Positions 43,899 through 52,727 of a stretch of 64,000 nt of DNA are shown piece by piece (the stretch's first letter is position 1; each line of letters begins with the position of its first letter). A program made the translations under genes and the position numbers. Under the pieces are notes generated by a model. The model was not told the DNA's origin. It saw only the letters and a list, made by a program, of their open reading frames with translations, and did not search any database. The DNA comes from Microvirga sesbaniae (GTDB taxonomy: Bacteria > Pseudomonadota > Alphaproteobacteria > Rhizobiales > Beijerinckiaceae): positions 1 through 64,000 of the forward strand of contig NZ_JAMXFJ010000011.1 of the NCBI RefSeq assembly GCF_025460805.1, in the 5' to 3' direction.

Positions 43899-44270
43899 AT
43901 CAGACGTGCCGAACTTTCGTATGATTTGCCTCGGTAATAGGCATGCTGACTCCTTACCCTGCACTGCAAGTCTGCGTTCAACAATTTGCGATAGGATAGT
44001 ATAGCATAGGCCTAGAAGGTGGATTGATGACTCCCTCTCCGCTGTGGAGAGAGAAACCGAGTGGCTGCGCGTTTCACGTCCGATGCTCTGGCCAGTTGTT
44101 AGAGGTCCTGCCTTGCTGGCGAGCAGCTAACCTGGCAGGGGCGTTATCCCGGAAGCGGCGTGACTTAGAGTCAGGCCGCTCTCTAGGCGCATCAGAATAT
44201 CAATGGAATTGAGTTCTCATTTGCGCATCTGATCCGCCGCCTCCATGTCTCAATCCCAGAGGGCAGGAGA
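43899..44270. other. intergenic region with no recognised gene
   Basis: About 370 bases upstream of tetR. Short frames only. Nothing recognised apart from the region's role as tetR upstream DNA; the next feature is a pair of IS-like repeats. Confidence 0.4.
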
Positions 44271-44312
44271 CTGACATTTTGACTTTGCTCAGTGCTGACA
44301 TTTTAGCTTTGC
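44271..44312 (-). repeat. tandem 18-base repeats resembling IS ends
   Basis: Minus strand GCAAAG-CT/TC-AAAATGTCAG occurs twice (44271-44288 and 44295-44312), with a partial third match near 44337. Multiple short terminal repeats of this kind are typical of IS21-family ends. No transposase is present, so this would be a solo remnant. Confidence 0.4.
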
Positions 44313-44387
44313 GCCTACACGAAAAAGACTGGTAACAAACATTTTGACAAGAAGTCTGTTGCGTCGCCATTGTCTCTCGTGCTGGAC

Positions 44388-45281
44388 TCAGGCGGCTAGA
44401 GCGGTTTCCCGATTGAAGCTTTCGAGGATCCATTGCCGAACCGCTGTTACAGCCGGACGCCGCTCGTGATCGCCGGCATCGATCAGGAAAAATGAGGCTG
44501 GCGCCCGGACACTCTCAGCGAACGGTCGAACAAGCACCCCAGATTCCAAGTAGCGTTGACAGGTTACGTTGTCTCCCATAGCAAGCCCGAGGCCGCCGAC
44601 GGCTGCCTCTATCATCGCTAGGTGATTTCCGAGGTAATGGCGTCCTCCTGTGAGGATGCTTCCCTGCGGGACTGTCGCCAGCCAGAGGTCCCATTCGTGA
44701 CCGTTCGCGGCACATAGCAGGGGCGCGTCGGCCAGCTCGCGGTTGTCACCGCTTGCGAGAAGATCCGGGCAGCAGACCGGAAATAGATCAGTGTCGGTCA
44801 ACCGCTCGCTGCGTCGGCCAGGCCAGATTCCATCGCCATAGCGAATGCACAGATCAACGTCGGAGGCGATGACCTCCTTCGGGCTGTTTGAGGGACGCAG
44901 GTGCAACCGCAGATCCGGGTACTGCTTCAAAAGATCGCCGACTGTCTTCACCAGCCACAGGCATGTCAGGGCAGGAGGCGCGCTCACCGTGACGTCGCCC
45001 CGGACGCTCGGTCGATCCAAGCTGATGACGGCTGTCGCCAGAAGGTCGAACCCGGAGCTCAGGGGAGCCAGAAGCTGCTCTCCCGCCACCGTCAGCTTGA
45101 AGCGGTTGCCCGCCCGCTCCAGGAGATCGGTGCCAACGAAAGCTTCCAGCGTCCGGATCTGGTGGCTGACCGCCCCGTGCGTCACCCCGAGTTCCTCCGC
45201 GGCCCTGGAGATCGAGCGACGGCGGGCCGCGGCCTCGAAGGCCCGCAGAGCATTGAGAGGAGGAAGCCGGCGTGCTGCCAT
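44388..45281 (-). CDS. LysR-family transcriptional regulator (GcvA type)
   Basis: A 297-residue LysR regulator. N-terminal winged helix (LPPLNALRAFEAAARRRSIS, AAEELGVTHGAVSHQIRTLE) and a substrate-binding-like effector domain. The opening LPPLNALRAFEAA is typical of the GcvA group that controls amino-acid metabolism. It is divergent from the binding-protein gene at 45423 with 141 bases between, the usual layout for its target promoter. Confidence 0.9.
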   Translation of the reverse strand: MAARRLPPLNALRAFEAAARRRSISRAAEELGVTHGAVSHQIRTLEAFVGTDLLERAGNRFKLTVAGEQLLAPLSSGFDLLATAVISLDRPSVRGDVTVSAPPALTCLWLVKTVGDLLKQYPDLRLHLRPSNSPKEVIASDVDLCIRYGDGIWPGRRSERLTDTDLFPVCCPDLLASGDNRELADAPLLCAANGHEWDLWLATVPQGSILTGGRHYLGNHLAMIEAAVGGLGLAMGDNVTCQRYLESGVLVRPFAESVRAPASFFLIDAGDHERRPAVTAVRQWILESFNRETALAA

Positions 45282-45422
45282 TGTTAGATTTTCTCACAGT
45301 TGAGCCGGAGACATTCTCGATTGCGTGAGCCCATCTGTCTAGAGCAAGGTCTGGGGCTCCTGGCGGAGGCCTTGGTCGGCCGCTGGACGGATCTCAGAAA
45401 TACTCAAAAGGGGAGCGGCTCA

Positions 45423-46268
45423 GTGAAGCGTCTTCAACTACTCGGCATGGCGGCTCTCGGGCTTCTTGCGGCCACAGGCGGCGCCTTCGCACAGGCAAAG
45501 AAATGGGAAACAGTGAAGATCGCCACGGAGGGTGCATATGCCCCGTGGAACTTCACCGGCCCTGGCGGCAAGCTCGAAGGCTTCGAGATCGATCTCATCG
45601 GCGAGCTCTGCCCGCGGATGAAGGTGAAGTGCGAGATCGTGGCCCAGGACTGGGATGGTATTATCCCGGCGCTCAACGCCGGCAAGTACGATGCCATCAT
45701 GGCCGGGATGCAGATCACCGATAAGCGGCTGGAAACTATCAATTTCTCGCGGCCGTATGCCCGTACCCCCGGTGCCTTCCTCGTTCCCAAGGATTCTCCC
45801 CTGGCAAAGGTGCCAAGCGACAAGGTCTTCGATATCGGCGCGGATGCTGCGGCGGGCCAGAAGGCTGCTGACGAGATCAAGCCGCTCCTCAAGGGCAAGG
45901 TCGTGGGCGTCCAAGGCTCGACCACCCTCGCAACCCTGATGGAGCGCCTGTTCCAGGGCGTGGAAATCCGCGAGTATAAGACCACAGAGCAGCATGATCT
46001 CGATCTTGCCGCTGGACGTGTCGACGCCGTGGCCGCGGCCACGACGACCCTCGACACCACCCTGAGCAAGCCGGGCTTCGAGAACTTCGTCATTGCCGGT
46101 CCTGGCTTCACCGGTGGCTTCATGGGCCGGGGTGTTGCGGCAGGCTTACGCAAGGCTGACCAAGACCTGAAAGTCATGTTCGACGAGGCGATCGCATCGG
46201 CCTTGGCAGACGGCACGATCTCACGGCTGTCCCAGAAGTGGTTCAAGCGGGACCTCACCGCAAAGTAA
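45423..46268 (+). CDS. polar amino acid ABC transporter substrate-binding protein
   Basis: A 281-residue type II periplasmic binding protein with a cleavable signal (about residues 1-23, ending GGAFAQA). Core motifs: VKIATEGAYAPWNFTGPGGK, LEGFEIDLIGELC, QDWDGIIPALNAGKYDAIM, EYKTTEQHDLDLAAGRVDAV. Close to lysine/arginine/ornithine and opine binding proteins. GTG 45423 follows GGGGAG. Its paralogue at 50266-51111 shares long identical segments. No permease or ATPase gene accompanies either. Confidence 0.9.
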   Translation: MKRLQLLGMAALGLLAATGGAFAQAKKWETVKIATEGAYAPWNFTGPGGKLEGFEIDLIGELCPRMKVKCEIVAQDWDGIIPALNAGKYDAIMAGMQITDKRLETINFSRPYARTPGAFLVPKDSPLAKVPSDKVFDIGADAAAGQKAADEIKPLLKGKVVGVQGSTTLATLMERLFQGVEIREYKTTEQHDLDLAAGRVDAVAAATTTLDTTLSKPGFENFVIAGPGFTGGFMGRGVAAGLRKADQDLKVMFDEAIASALADGTISRLSQKWFKRDLTAK

Positions 46269-46292
46269 TGAAGTATCACCATTGCTGAACTC

Positions 46293-46318
46293 GCCCCGCT
46301 CGGCTGAGCCGACGGGGC
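46293..46318 (+). terminator. GC-rich hairpin after the binding protein (possible attenuator)
   Basis: GCCCCG-C-TCGGC and GCCGA-CGGGGC pair with one bulged C around TGA. Located 25 bases after the stop and before mlrC. The downstream T-content is low, so partial termination is more likely than a full stop. Confidence 0.5.
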
Positions 46319-46409
46319 ACGCTGCCCCTTTGCATGAGGACGAGACATGAGGGAGCAGACGCTCCACCGGAACTCGTCCTCTACCCTCCTTCAAACCTGG
46401 AGTCGGACG

Positions 46410-47957
46410 ATGTCCTTTCGCGTTCTCTCGGCACAGATCATGCACGAGTCGAATTCCTTCAGCGTGCGCCTGACGTCTCTGGACCGCTTCGCCGACGTGA
46501 TCCTGCTTCACGGCGACGAGGCCTTGCGGGCGCTCGATGGGACGAATACCGAGGTCGCGGGCTTCCTGGATGTTGCACGCGAGAAGAGTTGGGAGTTGGT
46601 TCATGTCCTTAGTGCCCACGCTAATCCGGCAGGCTGCGTCACCGAGGAAGCTTTCGAGGAGATCGTGAAAGTCGTCGAGGACGCTGCCCGCCGGGAGCGG
46701 GAGCGGCTCGATGGGATTCTGCTCGCATTCCATGGCGCCATGGTCACAACCCATTCATGCGATGGCGAAGGGGAGATTCTCGAACGCCTCCGCGCGATTG
46801 TCGGTCCTGATATCCCGATCGCCGCGACCTTGGATCTGCATGCCAACGTCACCAGGCGCATGTGCGAACTGGCCGATATTCTCGTGTCCTATAAGACCTA
46901 TCCGCATATCGACATGCGCGTGGCCGGCCGGCATGCGAGCGAGTTGCTGCACCGGGCTATGGCTGGCGAAATCAAGCCCCACACTCTCTTCGTGCGCCCG
47001 CCTATGCTGGAGGACGCCAATGGCGGCCGTACGGATGCCGGGCCGCTTGTCGCTGTGATGGAACGGGCACGTGCATATGAAAGCGAGCCCAACGTTCTCG
47101 CGGTGAGCGTCAACGGCGCTTTTCCCTATGCCGATATCAATGAGATCGGCACGACCATCACGGTGACCTATTCCGGAGATCCGGAGCCCCACCGGCTCTT
47201 CGCCGAAGAGATGGCGAAGGCCATGTGGGACATGCGCTATGATCTCGTCAACCGCTTCCTGTCACCCGAGGATGCGGTGGCTTCCGCGCTTGCGGGCGAT
47301 GATCGGCCGGTGGTCATCGCGGACTATGCCGACAATCCCGGAGCTGGAGGGTACGGCGACGGCACGAACCTGCTTCGGGCCTTGATAGCGGCAGACGCAG
47401 ACGCCTGCTTCTGCCCGATCGTGGACCCTGAGACTGCCTCGCAGCTGCAGACCAGGAAGCCCGGAGAAACGGTATCGATCCGCCTCGGCGGCAAGGTGAA
47501 CGCTGCCTTCGGCGGCGAGCCCCTTGACCTCGTTGGCACGCTGCTGAGCGTATCCGATGGCAGCTACACCTGTGATGGACCGATGTATGCGGGTGTCCGC
47601 ATGTCCTTTGGCCCCACGGCGGTCATCGAGGTTAGGCGCGTTCAGGTCGTGATTGTCACCGAGCCCCACCAGTGTCATGACCTGCAGCAATTCCTCGCAT
47701 TTGGTATTGACCCTCGCGCCAAAAGGATCATTGGCGTCAAATCCATGCAGCATTTCCGGGCCGCATTCGAGCCGATCGCGAGCCGGGTTCTGGTGTGCGA
47801 CAGCGGGGCGCTGGCCTCTCCGGACCTGACGAAGTTCACCTTCACGCGTGTGCCGAGACCGATGTATCCGCTCGAACCCAACACACCCTACAACCCCGAA
47901 GTCTTTATTTGTTCCCGGTCCTCTGAAGAGCCTGTCAAGGTGGAGAGCCGAGCATGA
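46410..47957 (+). CDS. M81-family metallopeptidase, MlrC-like
   Basis: A 515-residue protein of the MlrC family, named for the Sphingomonas enzyme that degrades linearised microcystin peptides. Probable zinc ligands: ILSAQIMHESNSF-type motif (QIMHESNSF), ATLDLHANVT, SYKTYPHIDM. The C-terminal MlrC domain has ADYADNPGAGGYGDG and IIGVKSMQHFRAAFEPIA. Most relatives are of unknown substrate. ATG 46410 (MSFRVLSAQ) follows CTGGAG. Its stop overlaps the start of the next gene (ATGA), so the pair is translationally coupled. Confidence 0.88.
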   Translation: MSFRVLSAQIMHESNSFSVRLTSLDRFADVILLHGDEALRALDGTNTEVAGFLDVAREKSWELVHVLSAHANPAGCVTEEAFEEIVKVVEDAARRERERLDGILLAFHGAMVTTHSCDGEGEILERLRAIVGPDIPIAATLDLHANVTRRMCELADILVSYKTYPHIDMRVAGRHASELLHRAMAGEIKPHTLFVRPPMLEDANGGRTDAGPLVAVMERARAYESEPNVLAVSVNGAFPYADINEIGTTITVTYSGDPEPHRLFAEEMAKAMWDMRYDLVNRFLSPEDAVASALAGDDRPVVIADYADNPGAGGYGDGTNLLRALIAADADACFCPIVDPETASQLQTRKPGETVSIRLGGKVNAAFGGEPLDLVGTLLSVSDGSYTCDGPMYAGVRMSFGPTAVIEVRRVQVVIVTEPHQCHDLQQFLAFGIDPRAKRIIGVKSMQHFRAAFEPIASRVLVCDSGALASPDLTKFTFTRVPRPMYPLEPNTPYNPEVFICSRSSEEPVKVESRA

Positions 47958-48910
47958 CACAGCCCTCCCCTACCTGGCTCAATGCCGCTGCCGTCGAGGA
48001 CCGGATGAAGCGTGTTGACGCCGTCGCGGCGATGCGGAGTCTCTTCGAGGCGCACGGGCAAGGCCGCGTGACTCAGCCGCCGCAAGTTATCACCCTGCTG
48101 CCCGACAACCGGGGCGACTTTATCACCTACTCGGGTGTTCTGCCGGAGGATGGGGTGTTCGGGGTCAAGGTTTCGCCTTATGTGGTCACCCCGTCCGGCG
48201 GCAAGGTCACGGCCACGACGATGCTGATGAGCCTTGAGACGGGACGACCCTTGCTGTTCTGCGACTCGCTGGCGCTGACGACGGAGCGAACCGCCGCAAC
48301 AACCGCTTTGGCGGTCGACCTCCTCGCCCGAGCTGATGCCGCCAATCTGGCGATCATCGGCAGCGGCCCCATTGCCCTGGCTCACCTGCGTCACGTCCTG
48401 CCGCTTCGGTCGTGGAAGCGGATCCGCATCCATTCACGCAACATCTTAGCCAAGAAGGAGACCCTTGAGGCGCGCCTTAGTGAACTCCGACCGGCCCCTG
48501 AAATCGTTGATGACTGCTCTCTCGCGGTGGCAGATGCCGATGTGGTGCTGCTTTGTACGTCCTCGGGAACCCCGGTTCTATCGATGGAACATATCAGGCC
48601 CGGAATGCTTGTGACCTCGATCAGCACGAACGTCGCACGGGCACATGAAATTCCGCCAGAAGCCCTGAGCCGAATGAATGTCTATTGCGACGATCGGTCG
48701 ACGACTCCACTCATCGCGGGTGAGATGGTGCTGGCCTCCGAGAACGGGTGGTCCTGCGACGACATCCGCGGTGATCTGGGTGAACTTGCTAGCGGCAGGG
48801 TGCGGGCCCCCTCCCCTAATCGATCCAGCTTCTTCCGATCTATGGGCCTTGGCATCGAAGACGTGAAGATGGCGCTTGAGATCCACCGCGTGAGCTCGCA
48901 GGGATCCTGA
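47954..48910 (+). CDS. ornithine cyclodeaminase/mu-crystallin family protein
   Basis: A 318-residue NAD(P)-dependent protein. Rossmann motif LAIIGSGPIALAHL, catalytic-region contexts VTATTMLMSLETGRPLLF and RTAATTALAVDLLA, GMLVTSISTNVARAHE. Family members deaminate ornithine to proline, or act as alanine dehydrogenases or ketimine reductases, so the substrate is not fixed. Located between MlrC and the D-amino acid dehydrogenase-like gene. Confidence 0.87.
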   Translation: MTQPSPTWLNAAAVEDRMKRVDAVAAMRSLFEAHGQGRVTQPPQVITLLPDNRGDFITYSGVLPEDGVFGVKVSPYVVTPSGGKVTATTMLMSLETGRPLLFCDSLALTTERTAATTALAVDLLARADAANLAIIGSGPIALAHLRHVLPLRSWKRIRIHSRNILAKKETLEARLSELRPAPEIVDDCSLAVADADVVLLCTSSGTPVLSMEHIRPGMLVTSISTNVARAHEIPPEALSRMNVYCDDRSTTPLIAGEMVLASENGWSCDDIRGDLGELASGRVRAPSPNRSSFFRSMGLGIEDVKMALEIHRVSSQGS

Positions 48911-48914
48911 GCCG

Positions 48915-50180
48915 ATGACACACCCCCATCCTGAAATCCGCGCCGATGTCATCGTGCTGGGAGCCGGCATCGTAGGCGTCTCCGCCGCCCTGCATCTTCA
49001 GATGCGGGGGCGCGATGTCGTCCTGATTGACCGACGCGGCGCGGGTGAGGAAACGAGCCATGGCAACGCCGGGCTGATCGAACGATCGAGCGTCATCCCC
49101 TACGGGTTCCCCCGCGATCTCAGGACCGTCCTCCGCTATGCCCTAAACCGCTCCACAGATGTACGTTCCGACTGGCGCTTCCTGCCTCGGATCCTCCCTT
49201 GGCTCTGGCAATTCTGGCGCGAATCCGCCCCCGGATCCTTGAAAAAGGCAGCGGCCGACATGCTGCCTCTCATCGAGCGGTCAGTTTCAGAGCATGAACT
49301 CCTCATGGCAGAAGCCGGGCTTCTGGGGCAATTGCGCCGGACGGGCTGGATCGAGGCATTCCGCAGTCGGAAGTCTCTCGACCAAGCAGCGAAGCATGCA
49401 GCCGCTCTCGAGCCTTTTGGATTGCATTTCGATATCTTAGACGGCAAAACCCTTCGTCAGCGCGAGCCTCACACATCCGAGACCCTCATTGGTGGAATTC
49501 ATTGGCGGGATCCGGCGACGGTTCCTGACCCCGGCGGTCTCGTAAAAGGATACGCTGACCTGTTTCAGCAGCGTGGCGGCCGTTTCGTTCAAGGGGAGGC
49601 CCGCACGCTCCGGCAGGATGGCATCGAATGGACAGTCCGCAGCCGGAATCGCGTAGTCCGCGCCCACGACGTCGTAATTGCTCTCGGACCGTGGTCCGAC
49701 ACAGTCCTGCGTCCACTAGGCTATCGCGTTCCGATGGTCGTCAAACGCGGATACCACGTGCATCTCCGGCCACAGGCCGATGCTGTCCTCCACCATCCTG
49801 TGGTCGACGTGGACGGCGGGTTTCTTTTGGCGCCGATGACGCGCGGTATCCGCCTGACCACGGGTGTCGAGTTTGCCCACCGAGATTCCGTACAAACTCC
49901 CCTGCAGTTGGAACGAACTGAGCCCCTGGCACGCGAAATTTTTCCTCTTAAGGATCGGATTGATCCGCAGCCGTGGATGGGAGCCCGCCCCTGTCTGCCT
50001 GATATGCGTCCCGTCATTGGTGCTGCTCCAAAGCACAAAGGTCTCTGGTGCGCCTTTGGCCACAATCATCATGGCCTGACCCTCGGACCGGTTACAGGGC
50101 GTTTACTGGCCGAGATGATGACTGGCCGGGAAACGTTCACTGACCGAAGGCCCTATTCCATTGATCGTTTCATGTCCTGA
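48915..50180 (+). CDS. FAD-dependent D-amino acid dehydrogenase-like oxidoreductase
   Basis: A 421-residue DadA-type flavoprotein. FAD-binding VIVLGAGIVGVSAALHLQ, GEETSHGNAGLIE, HDVVIALGPWSD, C-terminal GRLLAEMMTGRE after PVIGAAPKHKGLWCAFGHNHH. DadA enzymes oxidise D-amino acids to 2-oxoacids and pass electrons to the respiratory chain. It starts 4 bases after the previous stop. Confidence 0.88.
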   Translation: MTHPHPEIRADVIVLGAGIVGVSAALHLQMRGRDVVLIDRRGAGEETSHGNAGLIERSSVIPYGFPRDLRTVLRYALNRSTDVRSDWRFLPRILPWLWQFWRESAPGSLKKAAADMLPLIERSVSEHELLMAEAGLLGQLRRTGWIEAFRSRKSLDQAAKHAAALEPFGLHFDILDGKTLRQREPHTSETLIGGIHWRDPATVPDPGGLVKGYADLFQQRGGRFVQGEARTLRQDGIEWTVRSRNRVVRAHDVVIALGPWSDTVLRPLGYRVPMVVKRGYHVHLRPQADAVLHHPVVDVDGGFLLAPMTRGIRLTTGVEFAHRDSVQTPLQLERTEPLAREIFPLKDRIDPQPWMGARPCLPDMRPVIGAAPKHKGLWCAFGHNHHGLTLGPVTGRLLAEMMTGRETFTDRRPYSIDRFMS

Positions 50181-50265
50181 GCCCCATGGCTGAACACAGT
50201 GTAAGCTCAGGCCGCGTCATTGGCGTTTCTAATTGAGCCGATGAGTGTGTATCGCGCTGCTATCC

Positions 50266-51111
50266 TCAGGTTTTCGGAGCAATGTCGATCTTGAACCACT
50301 TCATCGAGAGTTTCTGGATGGTGCCGTCCTGAGTGGCCGCGGTGATTGCCTCATTGAGCTTCTGCTTTAACTCGGCGTCCTGTTTGCGCAGACCAATGCC
50401 GACCCCGTCGCCCTGAATGCCACCGGTGACAGCAGGCCCGACGAGGGCGTAGTCCTTGAATTCCGGCTTGCCGAGGGTGCCGATAATCGCAGTGGCGTCT
50501 GCCAGCACCGCATCAATCCGCCCGGCCAGAAGATCCAGGTCATGGGCTTCGGTGGTCTTGTACTCCCGAATGTCGGCCGTGCCCTTCAGGTACTTCTCGG
50601 CGAAGACGGGATGAGTGGTGGAGACCTGGACGCCGATCGTCTTGCCCTTGAGCAGCGGCTTCGTCGCCTCAATTGCCTTCTCGGCCTCCGCTCGCTGGCT
50701 TACCAGATTATAGGTTTGCCCCGTTCCCGGCATCTTGGCGAGTGGCGAATCCTTCGCTACAAGATAACCATTCGGCGAGTCGGCATAGGGGCCTGCGAAG
50801 TCAATGACCTGCTTGCGTTCGTCGGTGATGCTCATGCCGGCCATGATGGCATCATATTTCTTCGCTTGAAGAGCGGGAATGATCCCGTCCCAGTCCTGGG
50901 CCACAATCTCGCACTTTACCTTGATGCGGCGGCAAAGTTCGTTGGCGAGATCAATGTCGAAGCCTTCGAGCTTGCCGCCCGCGCCGGTGAAATTCCACGG
51001 GGCATAAGCGCCTTCCGTCGCGATCTTGATGACTCTGTCCTGTGCAGCGGTCACACCACATGCCAGAGTGGCAGCGATCGCAGCGAACGCGAAGCTCCTC
51101 ATGATAGTCAT
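50266..51111 (-). CDS. polar amino acid ABC transporter substrate-binding protein (paralogue)
   Basis: A 281-residue binding protein with signal peptide (about 1-22, ending VTAAQD). Motifs IKIATEGAYAPWNFTGAGGK, LEGFDIDLANELC, CEIVAQDWDGIIPAL and EYKTTEAHDLDLLAGRIDAV match the protein at 45423-46268 over most of its length. ATG 51111 is preceded by AGGTGA. Convergent with the oxidase gene. Lack of a permease suggests both binding proteins serve a transporter encoded elsewhere, or a receptor. Confidence 0.9.
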   Translation of the reverse strand: MTIMRSFAFAAIAATLACGVTAAQDRVIKIATEGAYAPWNFTGAGGKLEGFDIDLANELCRRIKVKCEIVAQDWDGIIPALQAKKYDAIMAGMSITDERKQVIDFAGPYADSPNGYLVAKDSPLAKMPGTGQTYNLVSQRAEAEKAIEATKPLLKGKTIGVQVSTTHPVFAEKYLKGTADIREYKTTEAHDLDLLAGRIDAVLADATAIIGTLGKPEFKDYALVGPAVTGGIQGDGVGIGLRKQDAELKQKLNEAITAATQDGTIQKLSMKWFKIDIAPKT

Positions 51112-51563
51112 TTCTGTCACCTTCGTCTTTTGGCCTGCGATGAATAGCTTGGATTCTAGAACGGAAATCAGCTTATTGGAACTATGCTCCAGCCTTGGAT
51201 TCTCTAGCACCCGTGTGATAATGTGGGATGCACCGTGAACCGTCACACCCAACCTGGACTGTCAGCCTGACATCTGTCTAATGTATTCATCAGGAAAGCT
51301 ACACAGCGGACTGATGAGACCGATTTGGGTCTGTGCTCACGCGCGGCAAGGCCTCGCTCTTTCAGATGCGACTTCAGTACGCTTGGCCGCATTTGTGTCA
51401 CGGGTGCGCCTAATTATTGTTGGCAACCCGTCTCTTTTGAACAGCTTGATTTCGTGTGTGTCCTGATGTGACAGTAATCTTCCAAAGTTTGAAATCGCGC
51501 GAGATGGCTCGACGAATTAACGGTTAGCTGAACCTGCGAGGGCCGCGCTTCTTGCAAAGGCAT
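51112..51563. other. intergenic region with no recognised gene
   Basis: About 450 bases upstream of the binding-protein gene. No convincing coding frame, RNA or repeat was seen. Confidence 0.45.
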
Positions 51564-51600
51564 TCACAAGCTCGCGGTTACTCCTCCGTCAACATAAATC
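51564..51600 (-). pseudogene. C-terminal tail of a short-chain dehydrogenase (SDR)
   Basis: The last 11 codons, IYVDGGVTASL and stop, carry the characteristic SDR ending (DGG-x-TA). Everything before is cut off exactly at the IS6 end at 51601. The rest of the SDR gene is not in the window. Confidence 0.6.
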
Positions 51601-52426
51601 GGTTGTGTCGCAAATCCGGAACAGGGGCGAGAAAGTAGCAGATGCACCGTACTGCCCTTATGCGGCGAGCAGGTGAAACTGCTCCGCGAGCGACAGCTGC
51701 TGGCTGCCGACATATTTCGCCTGCTGTTTGCGCAGCATATGAACCAACTCGATGCCACCCAAGACCACCCGAGCACTGTCAGCGGACTTGAAGCCGAGCA
51801 TCGACCGCACGCGTCGTTTTACGGCGCGGTGATCCTGCTCAATGCGATTATTGAGGTATTGACTCTGCCGGATCCTGATCGGCTTGAGCCTGCGTCTTGA
51901 ACGCTCCTGCAGCCGGCTCTCGGCATCACACGACAGGATCGCCTCCCGGTTGGTCTGGCTGCCGTCGATGACGATCCGCTCGGGCCGGCCATGCCGCTTG
52001 AGCGCCTTGCGCAGGAACTGTCTGGCAGCGCTGAGGTCCCGTCGTTCGCTGAACCAGAACTCAACCGTGTCGCCGTTGCTGTCGATCGCCCGGTAAAGGT
52101 ACATCCAGCGACCTCTCACCTTGATGTAGGTCTCGTCGACGTGCCACTTTCCGGTAACCGCTCGCTTGCGTGCGTTGAAGCGCTTCAGAAGTTCGGGCGA
52201 GTACCGGACAACCCATCTGTGAATGGTCGCGTGGTCGACCGAGATGCCGCGCTCAGCCATCATCTCCTCGAGGTTCCTTAGGCTCAGATTGTAAGCCAGA
52301 TACCACCGGATGCAGAGCAGGATCACTGATCGATCAAAATGCCTGCCCTTGAACACCTATTCCTCCGCCACTGAGACCTCCACCCCAGTAACTGAAACTC
52401 TAAAACAAAAGGTTTGCGACAGAGCC
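51601..52426 (-). mobile_element. IS6-family insertion sequence, intact
   Basis: An 826-base element with inverted repeats GGTTGTGTCGCAAAT (left) and, on the minus strand from 52426, GGCTCTGTCGCAAAC. It contains one full transposase. Flanking 8-mers (CATAAATC left, TTCCGATC right) do not match, so there is no target duplication. Left and right neighbours are the truncated ends of two unrelated genes. Confidence 0.9.
51658..52356 (-). CDS. IS6-family transposase
   Basis: A 232-residue DDE transposase. Helix-turn-helix region LSLRNLEEMMAERGISVDH; catalytic Asp in WHVDETYIKVRG, Asp in RIVIDGSQTN, Glu in YLNNRIEQDHRAVKRR. Full family length with no lesion, so probably active. IS6 elements form cointegrates and can cause deletions and translocations between copies. 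Confidence 0.95.
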   Translation of the reverse strand: MFKGRHFDRSVILLCIRWYLAYNLSLRNLEEMMAERGISVDHATIHRWVVRYSPELLKRFNARKRAVTGKWHVDETYIKVRGRWMYLYRAIDSNGDTVEFWFSERRDLSAARQFLRKALKRHGRPERIVIDGSQTNREAILSCDAESRLQERSRRRLKPIRIRQSQYLNNRIEQDHRAVKRRVRSMLGFKSADSARVVLGGIELVHMLRKQQAKYVGSQQLSLAEQFHLLAA

Positions 52427-52620
52427 TTCCGATCTCGTTCTTCGGCCTCAGCCTTCCCGCGCTCGTCAGCCCGGTGCAGGGTGCGCCCGGCTTCCTCGCG
52501 GAGGTGCATGAGACCGGCGGGACCGTGATCCTGTGGCTCGCCGGCCTGCACGCCCTGATCGCCTGCTGGCACCAGTTCGTCCTGCGGGATGGCACCTTGC
52601 GGCGCATGAGCCCGGTCTAG
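52427..52620 (+). pseudogene. cytochrome b561, C-terminal fragment
   Basis: From the IS6 end the frame reads LPISFFGLSLPALV, EVHETGGTVILWLAGLHALIA, CWHQFVLRDGTLRRMSPV and a stop. That is the last third of a prokaryotic cytochrome b561, with two histidines that normally bind heme. The N-terminal two-thirds are missing. Translation from the TTG inside the IS end is possible but a functional protein is unlikely. Confidence 0.75.
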
Positions 52621-52727
52621 GGGGAGGCTCACGCTACCGGGATCGGAAGCCTTCCGCCCTATTCAACCGGAGAGCCGGAGCAAATGACTGCCACGGGTCC
52701 CGCAAGGGCAACACGCCTGCCGCCGGA

